Of a stretch of 64,000 nucleotides of DNA, positions 41,801 to 50,884 are shown piece after piece. The notes below the pieces were generated by a model, which saw nothing but the letters and a program-made list of their open reading frames with translations, searched no databases and was not told where the DNA came from. Origin of the DNA: Gracilariopsis chorda (Eukaryota > Rhodophyta > Florideophyceae > Gracilariales > Gracilariaceae). The translations under genes were made by a program, and so were the position numbers. The DNA is taken from contig NBIV01000287.1 in the NCBI GenBank assembly GCA_003194525.1, positions 1 to 64,000 on the forward strand, given 5' to 3'. Numbering within the stretch: position 1 is the first letter of the stretch; every line of letters begins with the position of its first letter.

Positions 41801-43143
41801 CTCGATGGAGCATTGTCCTGTGGAACCGGTGTGGTTCGCAATTCCGAGTTACTCGGTGTGTTCGACGCTGAAGTAGCGGTTTCCTCCCCCTCCTTAGACT
41901 TGACGTCTTCGGACGGCGGGGCGAACTCCTCAGAAGAGGTGGTAACTCCGAGTACATCGGCGGCTGTCATCTTTGTTGGCAGCATTCCCATAGGATGGGG
42001 GGTTACACTCCCAATTACTTGGTGTTTCACCAGATACTGGGGGTGTTTGCCAAGGTTGGCAACCAATATCCGGAAAGGAACATCCGGGGAAATGGAGACA
42101 ATTCCATTAGCCAGCGCCAGCTGGGATTTCTCGTACAACGAGGCGAGGGGTTGTATAACCCGAAGACCGTGTTGACGGGAATTTACTTGCACCCAGACTT
42201 GGGACTCAGCCGGTATAGAAACCGAGGCAGCGACGCGGAGCTTGGTGGACTCGCGGGACGCGGGCGGTGGTTCCTGCGCAGCAGGGAGCGGAACTTGTTT
42301 CCGAGAGGACCGCTTTAGCGGGCGGGGAACAATCGGAACCGACGATCCGTCGTCAAGTTCTACACGCCTGAGGCGGGGCCTGATTGCGTCGACAAATCTG
42401 TCGCAGTAATCACATCCTAGTATGACTGGTGCTGCCAATGAACGGCAAACGATGAAGTCCAACTTCACCACAGAGGTACCAAGTCTCATGACGAGGTCCA
42501 CTGTGCCCACCGTTTGTAACGGATTGTTGTTCGCATCCGAAATGTCAGGGACCGCGTCAGAGCGGATACGCGACCGCACAAGCGGGGCTAACAATGATTC
42601 CACAACAAAGTTGGGGCCTGCACCTGTATCCAGGACGGTGAGAAACCTCACCATAAACTGGGGATCAAGGCCAAGGTCGGCATAGACCTTATAATTGCGT
42701 TTGGCCAAGACCAAGACTCTACAGGGAATCCGGGGATTTTTACTCCGTATCCACGGGCGACGCAACACACCGAGGTGCGCAGAGTCCACGTCAGCGGTGT
42801 CTTTCCTCGAGAGGACTTTCACCAGGGAGCGAGGCGAGGACGCCTCGGGCGCCAACAGCCTCGTTCTTGAGGGCGCCTCTCCCAAAGGGGAGACTCCCTC
42901 AGTTAGTTTTCGCCTTCGGCGGTGGGTTGGTTTCCTCGACAACGAGTGCTTCTTCCCGTTGACGGGGGTTTCTATCCGCATAAGCGGGGGTTGCAACGGA
43001 TGGTTGCATGATCTCCCGAATCGGGGTGTAGGAAGCTTGCCGCGCACGCGAGGTCTGTGGTAGGGCATGGGAAAAGTCCGTTTAAGCACGGAGGTAGAAA
43101 GCCGTCGGGACGGAACGTTTCTCCTCTGGAGTGAGGGCCTCAT
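38830..43143 (-). CDS. pol: E2 Pol polyprotein, 1437 aa, intact
   Basis: The open frame starts (ATG 43143) inside the end of gag and runs to TAA at 38830. Domains: retropepsin (LTVLDTGAGPN, D172; DFIVCRSLAAPVILGCD); RT about 500-690 (WRFCVDYHRLN, FGLTNAPATFQ, VYLDD 658-662); RNase H (SVDTDSS near 809-811, E853, TDHSS D878); integrase with H2C2 zinc site (HLSH, GGHPGG, CSEC about 1049-1092) and catalytic D1121 (AIDLLG), D1181 (LSDNGKEF) and E1217 (NGQVERFN). All catalytic residues are present, so the enzyme set looks functional. The first roughly 80 residues are Arg/Pro-rich and overlap what in E1 is the Gag tail, so the true Pol start may be a frameshift at 42906-42912. No chromodomain within this ORF. 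Confidence 0.95.
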   Translation of the reverse strand: MRPSLQRRNVPSRRLSTSVLKRTFPMPYHRPRVRGKLPTPRFGRSCNHPLQPPLMRIETPVNGKKHSLSRKPTHRRRRKLTEGVSPLGEAPSRTRLLAPEASSPRSLVKVLSRKDTADVDSAHLGVLRRPWIRSKNPRIPCRVLVLAKRNYKVYADLGLDPQFMVRFLTVLDTGAGPNFVVESLLAPLVRSRIRSDAVPDISDANNNPLQTVGTVDLVMRLGTSVVKLDFIVCRSLAAPVILGCDYCDRFVDAIRPRLRRVELDDGSSVPIVPRPLKRSSRKQVPLPAAQEPPPASRESTKLRVAASVSIPAESQVWVQVNSRQHGLRVIQPLASLYEKSQLALANGIVSISPDVPFRILVANLGKHPQYLVKHQVIGSVTPHPMGMLPTKMTAADVLGVTTSSEEFAPPSEDVKSKEGEETATSASNTPSNSELRTTPVPQDNAPSSNDRIDPEKALEALDFSHVPESHCDKLCTMLREFTTMWDGSLGEINATEHRIDLIPGARPVAQPPYRAGPKAREEEQSLVDKMLRAGVIEPAQSPWASPVVLALKADGTWRFCVDYHRLNAVTVRDTYPIPRMDECIDSLGDATVFTALDANWGYWQVPVRQEDRDKTAFTFHAGTYRFKRMPFGLTNAPATFQRAVDILLNRFKWRSCLVYLDDIIIFSNSLDDHLTHVRDVLTVLRDAGMTLKLRKCEFFTDTVKYLGHIIRPGRLAIEKARVKSLVEAKEPRTQTELRSFWGLVNVYRRFIPNFSDTAAPLNASLRKGNPPKLGTFTPEQSEAFNSLKEAVTSAPILHLPKLGLPYSVDTDSSDYKVGCALFQTTPEGERHPIGYWSRSLNVHERNYSVSEKECLAVVWGMTTLRPYLMGIHFAVYTDHSSLRGLMNISDPSGRLMRWRLRLAEYDFQVIYKKGAQNTQADALSRLPTSGEALPTEDDEVPCFMAIDSDDPEHAVEARPETWDEDADFDELLASRDKSENPLPGNFVPVSPEEMIREQFGDPSCTRIRARINGGEDLPFGVNDKGYLVRKVEARPQIVVPHSLQSRVLHLSHYAPIGGHPGGRKLYLTLRRDFYWPAMAVECYATVRFCSECAKNRVKLRKNAKKMKLFPARAPFEFIAIDLLGPLLTTKRGNKFLLVINDRFSKLVRTVPLRRITALTVAQALVTHWIFVYGPPVEVLSDNGKEFVSKFFQDDCRILDVKNLFTTTYHTQCNGQVERFNRTLLAALRSYVADHPTNWDLYADAVAYAYNTQVHRTTGVSPFELVLSRTPPPVALEPQATLDNFPSVGIYRQQWKQWVSKLVPAARKSMARAQAADKRDFDARLRGKTPPIRANNYVFIRKEYYNPEREKRHKLSPVAGGPFKVISVNTDTVVVEMGDTHERISRDRVVLAPPPSSEVVLDPGNPVSTDSATLEPSGSTKPTVLPHPSRGLSDLPTL
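42903..42912 (-). promoter_or_regulatory. Candidate frameshift site, E2 gag/pol junction
   Basis: Minus strand C GAA AAC TAA at the place that aligns with E1's G AAA AAC TAA; pol is in the -1 frame relative to this TAA. In E2 the current gag frame ends earlier (43082) in another frame, so an indel near the gag 3' end probably removed the original use of the site. Confidence 0.4.
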
Positions 43144-45076
43144 AATTTGCCACTACCTTGGCCATATCCTTCAGTGAACAAATACACTGAGGTGAGGTAT
43201 GGCCATGGGCATAGCACAGGTGGCAAATGAGAGCCAATACCGCGACACGCGGATTATTATTCCGAGTATCGGAGAAGCGAAACGCAGGGCGGGTGTCAGT
43301 CCATCCAGGCCGTTGATAACGGGATTGAGCGTTTGAAAACGGGAGTCGTTGGGGTTGAACCCGACTGTTACCACCGTACAAAACGGGGTCTTCTGTTCCC
43401 GTATCACGGGTCATCTTCGTCGTTGACGGTAAATCACTGGTGGGTATCGACACACCATCCTCCTGCACTAAATGCACGGTATCAAATCCCTGTCCAGGGT
43501 TCCCATCCGCGGTGAGCGGGAGTGAGGAAGCTTCGCTTTCTAGCAACAACGCCTTGGCGGATTTAGACCGATTGTTCGGAGTTCTTGCACGAAGTGCATC
43601 CTCTTCCACTCGGGCGTGTTGGACCAGCTCGAGATAGGTGATCCTCCGCTTCTCCTCCCGATGACGGGTAACTAAACTCCGGATTGCCGGGTCAAGACCA
43701 TCGATGAACATGGTACCGCGCTCCCCAGCGGGGTATACGTTACCACATCTGTGGAAAGCCTTGTTAAGGCGCACCGAGTAATCGGTCTCGGTCTCTCCAG
43801 CACGCTGGCGTGTATCTCGCAAAGCGAGGATAGCCTGCTGAATAGCGGTGTTTGTGGCGTAGGAGCGCAGTAAATACTGCACAGCCTCTGGCCAGCAAGT
43901 AACTCCTCCCTCGGAGGCACGAGAAGATCCTCTGACAGAGTTGTATTGGTCCTCCGCCATTCCCCGTAAGAAGTACGGTAAAGCCAAATAGGCTTGTCCC
44001 TCATTCATACCGAGGATATCGGCCTCCGCTACAAAGCGGGATAGAAAATCCAGTACTAGGACTGGGTCATCTCCAGTAAAATACTGGTTGCGGAGCGAGA
44101 GCTGCATTCGCTTAATGCATTCTCGCACCTTTCCCGTACCACGGGGCGTACGTCCAAGTGACGAGTCTTCGAGCCGGTAGTACCGGTATGATAAAAGCTT
44201 CCGGTATTCCGGGTTTGTCGGTTTCAATTCCCGAAGACCGGGGTGTCTTCTCCCCTTCTGGCGGGTTCGGACCACACCTTCAGTGGCCGATGACCGCTTC
44301 GAGCGAGAGGAGTAGCCTCGCTTCTCGTCCTCCGAGTCGGAGTCCGAGGAGCTCGAGCTAACCGAATGGTTTCGGGATGAGTCCGACGATGTCGAAGAAT
44401 CGGAGTCCGCATATTTTCGGTGGTGTTTCCGTCGATGACGGCGTTTCTTCTTCCCAGCAAGCTGGTCGTTGTGCGATGCCTCGTTTACCGGATCATCCGG
44501 GGATGGTTTGTACATGAGGACGAACTGCTCCAGCGTCTCCAGGCGGACACCAATCCGATCAAATCGGGCTTCAACTCCTTCGATGAAGGTGGCAGGTTGT
44601 CCCAAACTCTCCAACACGGAGTTGACGTCAGACCGTAAAATACGGAGTTCCTCGGCGACCTCCTTTACGGGGGTTGCCAAGACCACCTCTTGGAGGGATT
44701 TTAGTTCCCCTACAAGGGTTTCATGGGCGGTCCACAGAGCGCGGACCTGGGATTCCAGGGGAGTCCCCTGGGGGTTGTTATCACCCGTTCTACGGGGGCT
44801 TGAAGCCGCGACAGCGGGAGCAGGCCGGGGTGCCTGGGGCACTGCGGCAACAGCCGGAGTCGATGCTGCATTCCCCTGCGGGGGTGATAACGAGGGCAAA
44901 AGGAGGTTCCGGGGTTCCCGGTCGGGGGTATCATTCCGCGATGAAGCGGGGCCAGTACGGCTGGAACTTGTCCGTATAGGGATACGGGGTACGAACCGAA
45001 CTTCGGAAGTGTCCGCGTTGTCGCGGGAGCGACTACGCGTAACCACTGGCTCCGCTTCGGAGGGATTTCTCGACAT
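43082..45076 (-). CDS. gag: E2 Gag polyprotein, 664 aa
   Basis: ATG 45076, about 105 nt inside the 5' LTR. Same plan as E1 Gag: N-terminal variable part, Ser/Asp-rich linker (about 215-265), conserved core (LRELKPTNPEYRKLLSYRYY, DDPVLVLDFLSRF, AEDQYNSVRGSSRASEGG, ETETDYSVRLNKAFHRCGN) and CCHC knuckle CHLCYAHGHTSPQC (from residue 618). The C-terminus is about 40 residues shorter than in E1, ending at 43082 inside the region overlapped by the pol frame, which suggests a small indel near the 3' end. Otherwise intact. Confidence 0.92.
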   Translation of the reverse strand: MSRNPSEAEPVVTRSRSRDNADTSEVRFVPRIPIRTSSSRTGPASSRNDTPDREPRNLLLPSLSPPQGNAASTPAVAAVPQAPRPAPAVAASSPRRTGDNNPQGTPLESQVRALWTAHETLVGELKSLQEVVLATPVKEVAEELRILRSDVNSVLESLGQPATFIEGVEARFDRIGVRLETLEQFVLMYKPSPDDPVNEASHNDQLAGKKKRRHRRKHHRKYADSDSSTSSDSSRNHSVSSSSSDSDSEDEKRGYSSRSKRSSATEGVVRTRQKGRRHPGLRELKPTNPEYRKLLSYRYYRLEDSSLGRTPRGTGKVRECIKRMQLSLRNQYFTGDDPVLVLDFLSRFVAEADILGMNEGQAYLALPYFLRGMAEDQYNSVRGSSRASEGGVTCWPEAVQYLLRSYATNTAIQQAILALRDTRQRAGETETDYSVRLNKAFHRCGNVYPAGERGTMFIDGLDPAIRSLVTRHREEKRRITYLELVQHARVEEDALRARTPNNRSKSAKALLLESEASSLPLTADGNPGQGFDTVHLVQEDGVSIPTSDLPSTTKMTRDTGTEDPVLYGGNSRVQPQRLPFSNAQSRYQRPGWTDTRPAFRFSDTRNNNPRVAVLALICHLCYAHGHTSPQCICSLKDMAKVVANYEALTPEEKRSVPTAFYLRA

Positions 45077-45160
45077 GAGAAAATACCGTTACGACGGGAA
45101 ACGATCACGGAACGTCCGGTAAATAAAAACAAACCTCGTAAGAGGGAAAACAAACACCGA

Positions 45161-45178
45161 TTCTAAGTCGGGAGACCA
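45161..45178 (-). other. E2 primer-binding site
   Basis: Minus strand TGGTCTCCCGACTTAGAA, three bases inside the 5' LTR; one change relative to E1 and E3. Confidence 0.7.
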
Positions 45179-45181
45179 CTT

Positions 45182-45988
45182 TGTGGTGCAATGCCCCAAA
45201 GGGGAAAAACACCGAAAGACGTTCGGGATCTTCCTCTCACGAGGTTAGCCCAGTCGGGTAGAGCCCTCCCAGAGGTGTCACGGCGAAGCCGGTTTGTAAG
45301 ACCAGGGACACCTGTCGCGACTCGCGCAGGGAGGTGAAGGCGAAGAATCGGTATCCGCGTGAGCGGGGTGTGATCCTCAGTAGAGGTATGTTTCCACGTA
45401 AGTGGGGGTGTGTGAGCGGATGCGCACGCGAGGGCCGCGGATAGCGGGAGGTGCTACCCTAAAAAGGGGAAGAAGGAAGGGCGAAGTGGGTCGCGAGAGC
45501 GACGAACAGATACGGCAATGCCGGTGGACAGGACTCCCTATACAGGGCGAAACACCAATATGATTGGAACAATTATACTCCCAAGGATGGGCTTCTTTAG
45601 ATGTGCAAGGGGGTTAGATGTCCCGTGGTTTACGGCGTTTCCCTCCAAGGAGGAGTAGAGCACGCGCGCAAGCGGCAACAACTAGAGCCAATTCCCCAGG
45701 TTGGGGTCCCTTGTTGGGGAAGGTTTCCTGGTGCGACGGCAGTGCGCCGTCTTACTAAGTACTAGCTTCCCAGAAATGGGTGTGAAAATAATAAATAATA
45801 TTAACTAAAATACTCCACATTTCGTGGCAACATCCACTACTGTGGCCAACCGCCAATTGGCCCAAAACCGTGTCCCACGTGTCCATACCCACCATTGTGG
45901 GGCGTAGGTCATATACACACTACACAACCAATAATATCGGGAAAACGATCAAGTACCTAGAATCCCTCCCTGAGGGCGTTGCACTTCA
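45182..45988 (-). repeat. E2 5' LTR (807 bp)
   Basis: Direct copy of the LTR at 34344-35168. An inverted copy of the same LTR starts 101 bp to its right (46090), forming a large inverted repeat. Confidence 0.95.
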
Positions 45989-46089
45989 CGTGCCTATCGC
46001 CTCGCAGGCATTTACATAACGCTCTTTCCTCATTCCATTCCGCAACCCAACACAGAAACTTCTGCATTCATTTTTAAAACCCCTCCTTC

Positions 46090-47770
46090 TGAAGTGCAAC
46101 GCCTTCAGGGAGGGATTCTTGGTACTTGAATGCTTTCCCGATATTATCGGTTGTGTAGTGTATATATGAACTACGCCCGACAATTGTGGATATGGACACG
46201 TGGGACACGGTTTTGGGTCAATTGGCGGTTGGCCACAGTAGTGGATGTTGCCACGGAATGTGGAGTATTTTAGTTAATTTTATTTACTATTTTCACACCC
46301 CTTTCTGGGAAGCTAGTACTTAGTGCGACGGCGCACTGCCGTCGCACCAATAAACCTTCCCCAACAAGGGAACCCAACCTGGGGAATTGGCTCTAGTTGT
46401 TGCCGCTTCCGCGCGTTCTCAACTCCTCCTTGGAGGGAAACGCCGTGAGCCACGGGACCTCTAACACCCTTACACACCTAAAGAGACCCATCCCTGGGAG
46501 TATAATTGTTCCAATCACTTTGGTGTTCTGCCCTGTATAGGGAGTCCTGTCCACCGGCATTACCGTATTTGTTCGTCGCTCTCGCGACCCACTCTTCCTC
46601 CTTTCCCTTCACTCTTCCTCCTTTCCCCTTTTCAGGGTAGTACATCCCGCTACCCACGGCCCTCGTGTGCGCATCCGTCCACACAATGTAGTACAATGGC
46701 CCCTCAAAGGGATTCAACCGAAGTGGTTTTCCATATCCAACCCATTGGTAAGCCGTATTGTCATGGAGGAATATGAGTTGGCATGGGCCGATAGCCCATT
46801 AGAGGGATTTCCTTAGGAAGGGTAGGCAATCCCGCACACGTGTGCGGCGAGCCGCCGGACACAGTGGGTTCCATCTGAAGTGCCACAGGGCCCACGTGGA
46901 GTGCTGGTAACCGGGGTGCCGGATAGTAGATATTTTAGATAATTTCCGACTATAGCATTGTCGGCGAGCCTGTATAAGTAGCGGCCGGCGCTGCTACCCC
47001 CACACAGTAAAAGCAAACGAGGGACTTGGCTCTGAATACTTTTCCGCTGGTGAGCGGCTACGACGCCACTATAGGAGAGTGTCTCCACCGATCCCGGAGT
47101 ATTCATCCCCCTTGCACACCGAGGAGTCACTGCCCGTAGCATCCGGTATATTTATTATTTGTTGGTTATTCGTTCTACACTTTCAGACCACCCATACGGA
47201 TCTTTCGTCTCCGCCCTGTACGCCAGATTTCGCCCGTGGTCTCGGGATTCTTCGCCACTGTCACCGGCCGGCGCTCGCACACCAGCTTGCGCCGACCTTT
47301 CTCCTTTTTGTCCCAGGAGATCTGCCGTTTACACGGATTATTCCCAACTTCTGGGTTTACACCCCCGCCCACCGTCGGTACTGCCGGACCGGATCTCCCG
47401 GATTTACGCCCGGTTCACGCTGATCCCACCGGAGAGCTCAGTCTCTGAGTTACACTTCTTAACGGAGCAACGCTGAAGACCTTGACGTGTCTTTCCACCG
47501 TCGCGGCTGGTTCTCCTCGCTTTCGGAGATTGCACTACACACACCCCCACTTACGTGGAAACATACCTCTACTGAGGATCACGCTCCGCTCACACGGATA
47601 CCGATTCTTCGCCTTCATTTCCCTGCACAAGTCGGGACAGGTGTCCATGGTCTTACAAACCGGCTTCGCCGTGACACGCCTGGGAGGGCTCTACCTAACT
47701 GGGTTCACCTCGTGAGAGGAAGATCCCGAACGTGTTTCGGTGTTTTTCCCCTTTGGGGCATTGCACCACA
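46090..47770 (+). repeat. Solo LTR of E2 family in inverted orientation, split by insertion
   Basis: Sequence complementary to the E2 LTR runs 46090-46686 (TGAAGTGCAACGCC start) and resumes 47540-47770 (ending GGGGCATTGCACCACA). No internal element sequence follows. Flanks ccttc and ctttc match at four of five bases, a likely decayed target duplication. The middle is interrupted by another solo LTR. Confidence 0.85.
46687..47539 (-). repeat. Nested solo LTR, different subfamily (853 bp)
   Basis: Begins TGTAGTACAATGGCCCC and ends GATTGCACTACA, the terminal motifs of the E1/E2/E3 lineage, but its interior differs from the other LTRs. Flanked by cacaa and cacac (four of five match), within the CACACA stretch of the host LTR. 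Orientation is inferred from the TGTAGTACAATGGCCCC end, which resembles the plus-strand start of the E2 LTR. Confidence 0.75.
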
Positions 47771-49933
47771 CTTTCTGCTGTAAGTCCTACTTATGCCCTT
47801 TTTTTGTTTGTAGGCAAAAATTTCTCAAAACATTAAGGCACTGGGTTTTCATCTCCGCACTTTTAGTGCAAACCTTGGAAGAGGGGGGCACTCAAAATGT
47901 TTGAAACCCTGCTCCCTGTTTAGGTAGTGCAACTGGCAGAACCCTCCGAACCACACGGTTGGTGGGTGTGAGACTGACTGTGCCGTCGAAAATATCACGG
48001 ATTAGGGCGTTTGAGTCCCACAGTGCGTGAGGGTATGGTAAGTTTGGCGTGAAAGCTATAGACACTGAAGTCAAGAAAAGAAAAAGGGAAGCAGAAAAGG
48101 AAAGATTCCGTAAGCATGGCACTGTTCAGATCCTACAAGAAGGGTTCTTGTAGCCACAATACAGACGTAATAAAAAAGAAATAACCCCATAAAGTGGCGG
48201 TAGAATGTCCTAGATACACAGTAAAACCAAGAAACAGAACAAAGTAAATAAAGTGGTACATTTTGGACCAAACTGCTTGAATGACCCTGAGGTGTTGATA
48301 CTTCCGTGAAAAGCAGTGGTTCCTTCCGAGCAAGATAAGGAATCTCATGTAGGTGACAGGTATCAGGTCCGATACTCTGCAAACAGTAGTCCTCAAGGAT
48401 GAGCCTCAGTTACCTTTACTAGGAGGAGGTGATGGCGAGGAGTGATCATCTAGGTAGGCACGACCCCTGTGTCTGACACTAGGTTTTGCAGCGCACCACC
48501 CGTGGCACTTCCCAAATCGAGATGTGCACGAGCCTCCTCATCACGAAAAAAAATCTAGAAATCAAAAAAGAAAGTAGCATAAAATACTGTAAAAGTCCTA
48601 TGCAACCATCCATATAACCCGATATGTTCTGGGTTACCAGGTATTGGTACATGTTAAGCCCGCACCCGCAGCTGCGTGGCATCTTAGCAGGGACACTGCA
48701 TCTCATAACAAATCTTGCAATTACCAAACGGGTACATGCCTTATATGATCCTCATCTTTGCTAAGTCGCGACAAGTGCATGGCACTACACCACTTTGATC
48801 TTGCCCTTTCTCTTGCACTTGTGCAACGCCAACCGAACGGAGCCTTTCATAAACCGTTTCGGGTGTTTACATTGACTACTACTGTTAACCCTTTTGAACG
48901 TGTAAACTTATCGCTACCATAGTAGCGTTAAGATAAGGACTTTATTGGCAAACGAGTAGAACAATTGGTTGTCTGTTCGCCATGTATCGTCTTTGTTTAT
49001 CGCTATTATAATATCTTTAAGCAAAAAGTTGAACTAATTGGCTCTCACTTGACTTTATTTCGACTACTGCCAATTACAAGAGTGCTTATGGACCCTTCTA
49101 GGAGTCATAAAAAGCGTCATTTGAGGTGCACACCCGTGCTTCCGTACTATAAGCGCAGTGCTGGCCGCGTCGGCATGAAGCGCTTCCAAACTTCAAGTAA
49201 ACCGCCAAATAACATTGCCATTGTTTCTCTTGTGTTGACCTCCACTGCATATATGTCACCATCAGTGATGTTACACAGAATCTCAACGTATGTCAATCGA
49301 TTGCAGACTCACAAGTTCTTAATGAGGTATAGTGCAACTTTGAACAAGCAAGATATCTATACTAGAACGTTACGGATAACGAAGAATTTGTTTTCATGTG
49401 TAACACTGAAACTGGAGAGGCGGCACGATGGAAGGTCTGGCTGGTTCTGAGGAGAGAACGCCAGACTTCATCTCCTTTAATAGAGTCTAATGGCTACAAT
49501 CGATACATCTAGAAGATCCCGACACTACATTACGGGACACTAACGTCGGAGACAGAGCTTGTAGTCTGTCTTCGACTGAGCTCCGTGGCCCTACAGGTAC
49601 GTCTGTGCTACACTGCTTGGAACCACGAAGAGAGTAAGGTATATGATAGTGCACCGTACTGTGCACATTAGCGGAAACAAAGCAGATTGTATTTAGCAAG
49701 CCACAACTGATTCATGGTGCATACGCTCATGAGAAAGAAGTGGGTCTGTTTGGGATACTTTTGAATGGCATGTTTCTACAATGTGTTAGAGAATGGACAA
49801 AAAAGGAATCTTGAGAGGAGGACGGAGACACTGACCGCTCAGAATGGATTAATTACAAGCATAAATCGGCCGACAACTAGCGACATCATTACACAGACTT
49901 ACTCACCTTCGTGACTATTGTTGCTCATCAGAT
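47771..49933. other. Intergenic region, no gene recognised
   Basis: About 2.2 kb. Open frames at 48965-49450 (plus) and 48071-48396 (minus, hydrophobic) show no known motif. The end of this region (from about 49700) may hold the unrecognisable N-terminus of the piggyBac-like transposase. Confidence 0.5.
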
Positions 49934-50607
49934 ATGCTGGGAATTCTGTTTTTCCAGAAGACGATGGGAAGAGATAACTTTTTGAATATTCGAGCCACAC
50001 TCCGCTTATATCCGAGGTGCGACCCAAATATTGCTGTTCCCGACCCTTTGTGGCACAGTCGCCAGCTTTTCGAAACATATTGCTCGAAACGCCGCTACAA
50101 TGACGATCCCGGTTGGGGTGAGCTTAATTGATGAAAACGCAGTTCGATGTAAGGGTCAAGTATCCACGAGGTCCTACATCAAGTCAAACCCCGTTAAGTT
50201 CGGGGCTCGGTTCTGTGCAGGTGTTGGATGGTTGCACGTTTTTTCTACATAGCTTGGAGGATAATAGATCTGGAATTAAGACAGGTCAATCACCTGTGCA
50301 GCGATAAGAATATTTGTTCCGAAATCTCCGTGGGGCTGTCGACCGAAAAGTAGACCGATCTTTGGTACCAAAATCTAGTTTTTCAGCATTATGGTGCGCT
50401 AAAATGTCACACGAAACCTAATTGCATCCTAAACCTGATTATGGACGTCTAATGGTTATAGACAACTTCTACACGCGCCATGTTCTGGAAAGACAGTTCG
50501 CAGGGCTTAGCGACAGAGAGTGGAGAGTTCTCGGCACTGCCAGATTTACAAATATTGAGGGTTTGAAAACGCCCGCTCTCAGAGAGGCCATTGACAGTCT
50601 CAGACAT
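49934..50607 (+). pseudogene. piggyBac-like transposase, 5' part
   Basis: Three successive frames give the order of an algal/oomycete-type piggyBac (DDE_Tnp_1_7-like) transposase: QKTMGRDNFLNIRATLRLYP, then VGVSLIDENAVRCKGQ with a catalytic Asp and NPVKFGARF, then GRLMVIDNFYTRHVLERQF with a second Asp and VLGTARF. Two frameshifts and stops. It stops at 50607, where element E4 is inserted; the coding sequence resumes in the same frame at 60055 after the target duplication. Confidence 0.85.
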
Positions 50608-50835
50608 TGTAGTGGATGTGAATCATCCACCTAGGCAGCAAACCACTAACCAAAGAGCTGGCCACCCAGCCCTGAGTTGCAGACCCTCTTTTAGTAGAAT
50701 TGTAGGTTGATGTTTCCTGTTTGGGAAACTACAATAAAGTACATATACGCAGTCTTTTTGCCTTCGCAGTTAAACTGGAGGGCATCGAACTTCTTACCAC
50801 TCAGTACATCTCATCGCGCACTCCCCGCGCGCACA
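50608..50835 (+). repeat. E4 5' LTR (228 bp)
   Basis: TGTAGTGGATGTGAATC...CCGCGCGCACA. Opens with a 7-bp hairpin (GTGGATG/CATCCAC). The sequence just inside (GTGATCACTGCG) does not start with TGG, so no primer site is assigned. Confidence 0.95.
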
Positions 50836-50884
50836 GTGATCACTGCGATACTGCGGTTGTGTCGCATTTTGTTCTTTCAACACA

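Larger units (their letters stand above)
34344..45988 (-). mobile_element. E2, complete Ty3/gypsy chromovirus-type element, 11.6 kb
   Basis: Bounded by two direct LTRs (34344-35168 and 45182-45988, about 95 percent alike by eye). Minus-strand order: 5' LTR, primer site, gag, pol (intact protease, RT, RNase H, integrase), a downstream frame ending in a chromodomain, polypurine tract, 3' LTR. Two antisense ORFs (35226-37030, plus strand) lie between the chromodomain frame and the 3' LTR. Flanks are gttcg (left) and cgtgc (right): no target duplication, so the copy may have recombined or lost a flank. It is more GC-rich than the host island. Confidence 0.95.

Noticed and set aside
48965..49450. 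161-codon open frame as a gene
   Set aside because: No family motif, no hydrophobic or repeat pattern, and an unremarkable length for this composition.
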